Source: an uncultured Prevotella sp. (GTDB lineage Bacteria; Bacteroidota; Bacteroidia; Bacteroidales; Bacteroidaceae). From it: 18,252 nucleotides of DNA. This document shows positions 13,416 through 18,252 of the stretch, in pieces. Where the stretch lies: positions 1 to 18,252 of the forward strand of contig CALBYK010000085.1 of the NCBI GenBank assembly GCA_937889855.1. Direction: 5' to 3'. The notes below the pieces were generated by a model. It ran no database searches and had not been told where the DNA came from. It was given only the letters and a program-made list of their open reading frames with translations. Each line of letters starts with the position of its first letter. The stretch's first letter is position 1. Both the position numbers and the translations under genes were made by a program.

Positions 13416-15911
13416 CTATTCCTCGCCGCCTCCGTTATAGTTCATCTGCACGTCGCCTCCCTGCTGTCCGCGCTTGGCAGGACGCTGCTTCTGCTTCATG
13501 TTGCCGAAGTTCCACGTCAAGGTGAAGCTCACACGGCGTCCTCCGCGACGGTTTATCTGATGGCGCGTGAAATTTTCGCCGCTGGTGAATGTCTCAAACT
13601 TGCGTGAGTCGAGCAAGTCGCGGCAGTTGACTGCCAGGGTGAAGAGCTTGTTGAAGAAATTCTTGCGTGCCCCGAGGTCAACGCTGTAGCTTGGCTTGCG
13701 GTAGCCCTGGGTTATGACCTGGCGCGAGTCGTAGCGCCCGGTGCCTTGTATTGATATGTCGTATGGCAGCATGAGCGAGGCTGTCATGCGCGCGTTCCAC
13801 GTGAAGTTGTGGTCTTCCTTGCCCGTGACGGTCTGTCCGTCGATGTCATAGGAGAATCCGTTGAGCTTGTAGTAGTAGGCGTTTGCCGACGTAGTGAGGT
13901 CGAGTATGCGGAAAAGCTTGTTCTTGACCGTAAGCTCCAGGCCGGACGAGAGGCTCTTCGCCACGTTCATCGACGTCTGGTAGAACAGGCCGTCGGTGCT
14001 GCTCTTGTAGCTTATGCGTTGTATAACGTCTGACGTCGGACGATAGTAGGCGCTGAGAAGGAGCGAGTGGTCGGTCCACGTCTTGAGATAGTTGAGCGAG
14101 AACGAGTTGCTGAACTCAGGCGACAGGTAAGGATTGCCGAACGACACGGTTGTGGCGTCGCGTGTGTCGCGGAACGAGTTGAGATCGCCTCCCCATGGAC
14201 GGCGCAGGCGCCGCGTGTAGTTGAGCTGCAGCTGCTGCGTCTCGGTCATCTGCCACGAGAGGAAGAGCGAGGGAAAGAGCTGGAAGTAGTCCTTCTTGAA
14301 CGGTTTGTCACGAAGCGAGGTGTCATGCTCCTGGTCCCACGTGTAGCTCTCGGTGTTGACGCGCCAGTATTCGCCGCGCAGTCCTGCCATGGCGCTCACG
14401 GGGCCGAGCTTGTAGCTCAGCGTTGTGTAGAAGGCATGGAGGTCCTGCTTGTAGATGAACCGGTTGAAGAAGAGCTTGTCCTCAGCGGCGTTCTGCCCGC
14501 CAAACGAAGTGTTGTCAACATACGACTCCTGCGGGGTGTTCTCCCTTGAGAACTCGCCCTGGTAGCCGGCCTCAAGCTTGAAGTCCTTCGTTATCTGGTT
14601 CTCATACTCGAGTTTAAGTTCCTTGCGGTGGTTGTTGATGTGCTGGGGGCGGTACTGGTAGCTGTAGTCGATGTCAGGCGCGGGGCCAATGCCGTTGTTG
14701 GTGACGGTGGAGTCCTGGTACCAGTTGTCGCGGTCCATCTTCCACCGGCTCAGGTCGGCGGTGAAGTCGATGAAGTGGCGCTCGGAGAACGAGTGGCGGT
14801 AGTTGAACTCGCCGTAATACATGTTCATGGCGTCGCGCGAGCGGTTGAGGCGGTCGAGACGGTAGTCGCTGAGTCCGCTTGCCACGGCAGTGTATATATA
14901 AGGAGTGAAGCTGTTGCTCCGTCCGCCACCGCGCATAAGCATGCCGCTCACCGAGAAATCGTCCTTCTTCGACGCGTGCAGCGTCAGTCCGGCACGCGAG
15001 AAGAGGTTGTTGCCCCAACGCGAGTTGTCGCCGTCGTAGCTTTGGTTGTAGGTGTTGCTTGTTTGCTGGCTCTCGGCATGCCCCGTGTTGGAGCGGTGGC
15101 GGTAGCCCACGTTGGCATAAGCATCGAGCAGGCCGCTGCTGTAGTTGATGTTGAAGCTTGTGTTGGCGCCGCCACGGGTGCTTGCGCCCGCCTGCACCGA
15201 GCCATAATAGCCGGCCTTGCGGTCCTTCTTGAGGACGATGTTGATGATGCCGGCAGAACCCTCAGCCGAGAACTTTGCCGAAGGATTGTCTATCACCTCC
15301 ACGCGCTCTATGCTCTCCGCCGGCAGCTGCTGCAATATCTGGGCGCGGTTGTCGGACGTAAGTCCCGACGCCTTGCCGTTTATCCACACCTCCACGGAGG
15401 AGTTGCCGCGCAACGACACGTTGCCGTCGTTGTCAACCTCCACTGACGGCACGTTGTCGAGCACGTCTGAGGCCGACTGTCCGGCGTTGCTTATAAGCTG
15501 CGACACGTCAAACGTCTTGCGGTCAACCTCAAGCTTCATGGTGGCGCGCTGCCCGGTGACGGTCACGCCGCCAAGCATCTTTGCGTCTTCTGCCATATAG
15601 ATGAGCTTGAACTGCTCCTCACGGTTGCCAGGAGCAATTGTGAACTGCCGCACAACGTCTTTGTAGCCGACATATTTAAGATTGAGGGTATACTTTCCGT
15701 CCTTAAGGCCTTTTACCATAAAGTTGCCGTCAGCGTCGGTCATTGAGCCGCCTTCAAGCGCAGCGGACGCGCCCTGACGGGTTACTGTGACAGTGACGAA
15801 CCCGAGCGGTTCGTCCGATTGCTTGTCGAGCACCTTGCCCTTCACAAGGCCTTGGGCATGGCATACGGCCACGCAAATGCCCAACACAAGAAGAAGAATA
15901 AAACGTTTCAT
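13416..15911 (-). CDS. TonB-dependent receptor-type outer-membrane protein (OMP_b-brl_3-like)
   Basis: The 831-residue protein starts at the ATG at 15909-15911; a TTG one codon earlier is in frame but unneeded. The signal peptide is KRFILLLVLGICVAVCHA. It is followed by a CarboxypepD_reg-like domain (about 22-105: VKGKVLDKQSDEPLGFVTV, DADGNFMVKGLKDGKYTL), a TonB plug-like domain (about 115-225: VTVTGQRATMK, SASDVLDNVPSVEV, LPAESIERVEVIDNPSAKF) and a large beta-barrel to about 800 with aromatic strands. The plug and barrel style match the Bacteroidetes outer-membrane beta-barrel family 3 rather than SusC. After the last strand (VSFTLTWNFG) is a basic then acidic tail of about 30 residues (MKQKQRPAKRGQQGG ... 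GGGEE) instead of a terminal aromatic residue. The substrate is unknown; no SusD partner or sigma/anti-sigma pair is adjacent. It lies 124 nt downstream of comF on the same strand. Confidence 0.88.
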   Translation of the reverse strand: MKRFILLLVLGICVAVCHAQGLVKGKVLDKQSDEPLGFVTVTVTRQGASAALEGGSMTDADGNFMVKGLKDGKYTLNLKYVGYKDVVRQFTIAPGNREEQFKLIYMAEDAKMLGGVTVTGQRATMKLEVDRKTFDVSQLISNAGQSASDVLDNVPSVEVDNDGNVSLRGNSSVEVWINGKASGLTSDNRAQILQQLPAESIERVEVIDNPSAKFSAEGSAGIINIVLKKDRKAGYYGSVQAGASTRGGANTSFNINYSSGLLDAYANVGYRHRSNTGHAESQQTSNTYNQSYDGDNSRWGNNLFSRAGLTLHASKKDDFSVSGMLMRGGGRSNSFTPYIYTAVASGLSDYRLDRLNRSRDAMNMYYGEFNYRHSFSERHFIDFTADLSRWKMDRDNWYQDSTVTNNGIGPAPDIDYSYQYRPQHINNHRKELKLEYENQITKDFKLEAGYQGEFSRENTPQESYVDNTSFGGQNAAEDKLFFNRFIYKQDLHAFYTTLSYKLGPVSAMAGLRGEYWRVNTESYTWDQEHDTSLRDKPFKKDYFQLFPSLFLSWQMTETQQLQLNYTRRLRRPWGGDLNSFRDTRDATTVSFGNPYLSPEFSNSFSLNYLKTWTDHSLLLSAYYRPTSDVIQRISYKSSTDGLFYQTSMNVAKSLSSGLELTVKNKLFRILDLTTSANAYYYKLNGFSYDIDGQTVTGKEDHNFTWNARMTASLMLPYDISIQGTGRYDSRQVITQGYRKPSYSVDLGARKNFFNKLFTLAVNCRDLLDSRKFETFTSGENFTRHQINRRGGRRVSFTLTWNFGNMKQKQRPAKRGQQGGDVQMNYNGGGEE

Positions 15912-16035
15912 CAATTTTTATTGCTGCGTTTTTGTTGTTTTAATATATTAATTTCATGCATTTACATGTGTTTTGACGGCATATAGACGATAAAGTTTAA
16001 CGCCACACATATAAAATTGTGCGTGCCCACAGCCC

Positions 16036-16794
16036 CTACTGCTCTGTCCTGCCGACGGTAAGGAAGCTAAACCTCACGCCTTCGGCCTTAAGCAGCTCGG
16101 AGGCACAGGCATACATCGACGCCCCGGTCGTGATGATGTCGTCGACAACGAGCACATGCTTGCCAGCTACCTTCTCCGGGCGGACCAGCCGGAAAGCGCC
16201 TTCCACATTGGCCATACGGTTGTAATGGCCCACGGTGGTCTGACTCGGTGTGTTGCGTATGCGGCGCAGCACGCCGGCATCGCACACCTCAATGCCGGTT
16301 ACCCGGCTCAATCCTACAGCCAGCTCACGGCTTTGGTTATAGCCACGCTTACGCTCACGCCTGGGGTGAAGCGGCATCGGCAGTATGAGGTCAATGCCGT
16401 CAAAGAATCCTGCCGGCATGTACTCACGGGCCATGAGCTCCCCAAGCTTCACACCGACAGCAGGCTGTGAACCATACTTGATGGCATATATGGCATCAGA
16501 GCCTTCGGCATGCGGTGAGTAGGACATGAACGACGCGCCGCGCTCCACCGCCAACTTTCCCCACATCAGGCGCACGGTAGAGTTGTCGCAGGGCGAGAAA
16601 CCGTCACCGGTGCGCTCTATGCCGGCATTGCATTGCATGCAAAACACCTCCTCACCCTCAGCAAGGCGGGCATGGCACGACACGCAGCGGGCTGGCGACA
16701 CCACGCCAAGCACAAGCTTGCGCAGCCTGCGCAAGGGACTGAACAACGTGTTGTCAGTCTTCATATCCATCGGGCGATTGGGGGTCAACGCCAT
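16036..16794 (-). CDS. comF: ComF-family phosphoribosyltransferase-like protein
   Basis: The longest reading is 252 residues. An N-terminal zinc finger (C37-x2-C40 and C52-x2-C55) is followed by the phosphoribosyltransferase fold typical of ComF/GntX: AIKYGSQ (104-110), PLHPRRERKRGYNQS (141-155) and the PRPP-loop signature VLVVDDIITTGAS (214-226). In naturally transformable bacteria ComF helps DNA uptake in the cytoplasm; its role in Bacteroidetes is unproven. The start is uncertain: the ATG at 16794 overlaps recX by 41 nt, while in-frame ATGs at 16770 and 16764 would shorten the overlap to 17 or 11 nt and still keep the zinc finger. Any of these implies translational coupling to recX. It is the last gene of the prmC-recX-comF run. 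Confidence 0.88.
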   Translation of the reverse strand: MALTPNRPMDMKTDNTLFSPLRRLRKLVLGVVSPARCVSCHARLAEGEEVFCMQCNAGIERTGDGFSPCDNSTVRLMWGKLAVERGASFMSYSPHAEGSDAIYAIKYGSQPAVGVKLGELMAREYMPAGFFDGIDLILPMPLHPRRERKRGYNQSRELAVGLSRVTGIEVCDAGVLRRIRNTPSQTTVGHYNRMANVEGAFRLVRPEKVAGKHVLVVDDIITTGASMYACASELLKAEGVRFSFLTVGRTEQ

Positions 16795-17272
16795 ACTCGT
16801 CGGCCGACTCTATGCAGCGGCGTATGATGTCCATGCCGAAACCGCGCCCAAGGGCGAAGCGTATGAGCTTGGCGTTGAGCTCATAGTCGGACGCTGCACT
16901 GAGCGAGCGGCGCTTTGACGCTATGAGCGGGCGAAGAGCCTCAACATAGTCGTCGGGCGCGACGGCATCGAGGACACGGCTGCTGATGTCGCGTGCCACA
17001 CCTTTCCTGCACAGGGCCATTTCTATCTTGCGGCGCCCCCAGCGGTCAAAGCGTATCTTGTCGCGCACAAAGAAACGCGCGTAACGCTCGTCGTCGACAA
17101 ACCGCTCGTCGACAAGACGGTTAAGCACCCTGTCTATCTCTTCCTGCGGCATTGCCCAGCGGCGCATCTTGTCCCTCATCTCTCCTGACGAATGTTCGGC
17201 CTGGGAGCAAAGGGCAGAGAGTTTGAGGAGTGCCTCCTGCTCGCCAACGGGTTTCTTGGTTCGTGTAAACAT
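16754..17272 (-). CDS. recX: Regulatory protein RecX
   Basis: This 172-residue, mostly helical cytoplasmic protein belongs to the RecX family, which modulates RecA filament extension. The conserved core LVDERFVDDERYARFFV (53-69) and WGRRKIEMALCRKGV (78-92) matches the family's L-x-D-x-x-F-x-DD-x-R-Y-A and G-x-x-x-I-x-x-x-L-x-x-K-G pattern. Three-helix repeat units run through the protein, and the length is typical. It starts 22 nt after prmC stops, and its 3' end overlaps the comF start, so the three genes are probably one transcript. recA is not in the window. Confidence 0.92.
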   Translation of the reverse strand: MFTRTKKPVGEQEALLKLSALCSQAEHSSGEMRDKMRRWAMPQEEIDRVLNRLVDERFVDDERYARFFVRDKIRFDRWGRRKIEMALCRKGVARDISSRVLDAVAPDDYVEALRPLIASKRRSLSAASDYELNAKLIRFALGRGFGMDIIRRCIESADEYGVDPQSPDGYED

Positions 17273-17294
17273 AATGAATTGTTTTTACTGGTTT

Positions 17295-18134
17295 TTATTT
17301 GGTTCCGACGGCAAAGCGCGGCTTGCCGAAACAGTCGTCGCACACTCTCGCAAGCCTCATCCCCTCACCACCCATCATCACGGCCGTGTCAGCGGCATAA
17401 AGTGTGTTGCATTCAAAGAGCAGGCGACCTCCAACGCGGAGCGCTCCTTTGGCATAGCGCGTGATGGAACGGTAGAACAACAAAGGGTCGTCATCTGGCA
17501 CAAAGAGGGCGAGTGAGGGCTCAAAGTTGAGCACGTTGGCATCCATCGACTCCCGCTCACGGGCGCAGACATAAGGAGGATTGCTGACGATGACGTCCCA
17601 GCATGGCTCCTCGGGCATCTCAAGCCCAAGGGCGTCGCGACGGCAGAACACGACATCGGCTGAAAGACTCTCCGCATTGCCGGAAGCAATGCGGAGAGCA
17701 TCAGCCGAGATGTCCCACGCCTCCACATAGGCCGACGGCAACGCCTTCTTGACACTTACGGCAATGCAGCCGCTACCCGTTCCTATGTCGAGTATGCGTG
17801 GCGGCTCGCCATTACACTCATATGCCGACACAATGGTGTCGACAAGCCACTCTGTCTCAGGACGCGGGATGAGCACGCCCGGCGCCACGGAGAAACGGTT
17901 GCCGCAAAAGCATGCCTCGCCAAGGACATACTGCACAGGCTCCGAAGCCTCCAGACGGCGCACGGCACACTCAAGCCATTGCACGGCATCTGCCTGTAGC
18001 GACTCAACGCCACCGCACAGTATGTCGGCAAACGACATCCCGAACTTCTCCTCAAGGAGCATACGCGCCACGGCCCTTGCCTCTGATGCGCCAAGACGCT
18101 TGGCAAGCCGGCGCCATATATCATCATAAGTCAT
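17295..18134 (-). CDS. prmC: Release factor glutamine methyltransferase
   Basis: The 279-residue enzyme uses S-adenosylmethionine to methylate the Gln of the GGQ motif in peptide release factors RF1 and RF2. The N-terminal helical domain ends in EPVQYVLGEACFCGNRF; PGVLIPRPETEWLV (85-98) is a family hallmark; the SAM-binding loop is LDIGTGSG (115-122); and the catalytic NPPY is at 185-188. The start MTYDDIWRRL at 18134 gives the normal length. The frame stays open upstream to 18245, but that extension reads through a terminator and the tRNA. The gene begins 14 nt after a terminator T-run, so its own promoter must overlap that hairpin or it depends on read-through. recX follows 22 nt downstream. 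Confidence 0.95.
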   Translation of the reverse strand: MTYDDIWRRLAKRLGASEARAVARMLLEEKFGMSFADILCGGVESLQADAVQWLECAVRRLEASEPVQYVLGEACFCGNRFSVAPGVLIPRPETEWLVDTIVSAYECNGEPPRILDIGTGSGCIAVSVKKALPSAYVEAWDISADALRIASGNAESLSADVVFCRRDALGLEMPEEPCWDVIVSNPPYVCARERESMDANVLNFEPSLALFVPDDDPLLFYRSITRYAKGALRVGGRLLFECNTLYAADTAVMMGGEGMRLARVCDDCFGKPRFAVGTK

Positions 18135-18148
18135 AAACGTAAGGATAC

Positions 18149-18177
18149 AAAAAAAGTGAACATTGAAGAATGTCCAC
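18149..18177 (-). terminator. Intrinsic terminator between the tRNA and prmC
   Basis: On the minus strand GTGGACATT-CTTC-AATGTTCAC forms a 9-bp stem (one G-T pair) with a 4-nt loop, followed directly by seven T residues. It has the form of a classic rho-independent terminator, 26 nt after the tRNA 3' end. Confidence 0.85.
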
Positions 18178-18202
18178 TCATAACTCATTGTTGATTGAAA
18201 AG

Positions 18203-18252
18203 TGCCGCGAGCGGGACTCGAACCCGCACAGCCATTACTGGCCAAGGGATTT
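18203..18252 (-). tRNA. 3' part of a class II tRNA, probably tRNA-Leu
   Basis: On the minus strand the visible 50 nt contain a T arm (GCGGG-TTCGAGT-CCCGC, 18211-18227), a 7-nt acceptor 3' strand TCGCGGC (18210-18204) with discriminator A (18203), and a long variable arm (GGCC-AGTAAT-GGCT, 18230-18243), preceded by the 3' side of an anticodon arm. The long variable arm limits it to Leu, Ser or Tyr. The implied 5' acceptor GCCGCGA and the A-rich loop end favour Leu. CCA is not encoded. The 5' half and probably the anticodon lie beyond the edge. Confidence 0.85.

Noticed and set aside
14628..15446. Plus-strand open frame of 272 codons inside the receptor gene
   Set aside because: It is antisense to the TonB-type receptor; the product is Val/Ala/His-rich with no family signature.
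13416..15911. SusC-type polysaccharide utilisation receptor
   Set aside because: No SusD partner, glycoside hydrolase or sensor is adjacent, and the length (831 residues) and barrel style fit OMP_b-brl_3-like proteins better than SusC (about 1000 residues).
18135..18245. N-terminal extension of prmC (MASNGCAGSSPARGTF...)
   Set aside because: These codons translate a tRNA 3' half and a terminator; GCAGSSPARGT-like strings are a known artefact of reading tRNA genes. The PrmC family start is at 18134.

Overview
This window looks like a Bacteroidales chromosome, most likely Prevotella or a close relative. The reasons are Bacteroidetes-type promoters (-7 box TAnnTTTG), A-rich leaders with no clear Shine-Dalgarno, Bacteroidetes-style outer-membrane proteins (CarboxypepD_reg plus TonB plug plus barrel) and lipoproteins, GC-rich coding DNA against very AT-rich spacers, and a tRNA gene with no encoded CCA. 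The genus is inferred.

Layout. (1) 1-5080, minus strand: gltB, the large subunit of glutamate synthase, followed downstream by a small four-helix-bundle (S23/IVS-type) gene set between AT-rich inverted repeats with an 8-bp period. (2) 5081-5524: a divergent AT-rich promoter region. (3) 5570-9525, plus strand: a tight three-gene envelope operon encoding a WD40 propeller/OmpA-like protein, a small outer-membrane barrel with a carboxypeptidase-regulatory-like domain, and a lipoprotein with a complete EF-hand loop. It ends in a nested long inverted repeat. (4) 9850-12323, plus strand: pyrE, an SRPBCC-like gene and argH (pyrimidine and arginine synthesis), ended by a perfect 58-bp palindrome. (5) 12425-13003, plus strand: a lipoprotein with a CxxC/CxxC, Rieske-like region. 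(6) 13004-13415: a non-coding spacer between convergent genes, holding hairpins and 22-bp tandem repeats. (7) 13416-15911, minus strand: a TonB-receptor-type outer-membrane protein. (8) 18134-16036, minus strand: prmC, recX and comF, preceded by a terminator and the 3' part of a tRNA, probably tRNA-Leu, that runs off the right edge.

How it fits together. Most genes are core metabolism or information processing: ammonia assimilation, orotate to OMP, argininosuccinate to arginine, release-factor methylation, RecA control and a ComF-type phosphoribosyltransferase. The parts that look accessory are the 5570-9525 envelope operon, the zinc-ribbon lipoprotein, the TonB-type receptor and the repeat-flanked S23-type gene. 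The best candidate for an undescribed system is the 5570-9525 operon. Its parts (WD40 propeller, OmpA-like domain, CarboxypepD_reg-like domain, outer-membrane barrel, lipoprotein) echo the type IX secretion components PorE and PorP/SprF, but the domains are divided differently between proteins. That link is a hypothesis.
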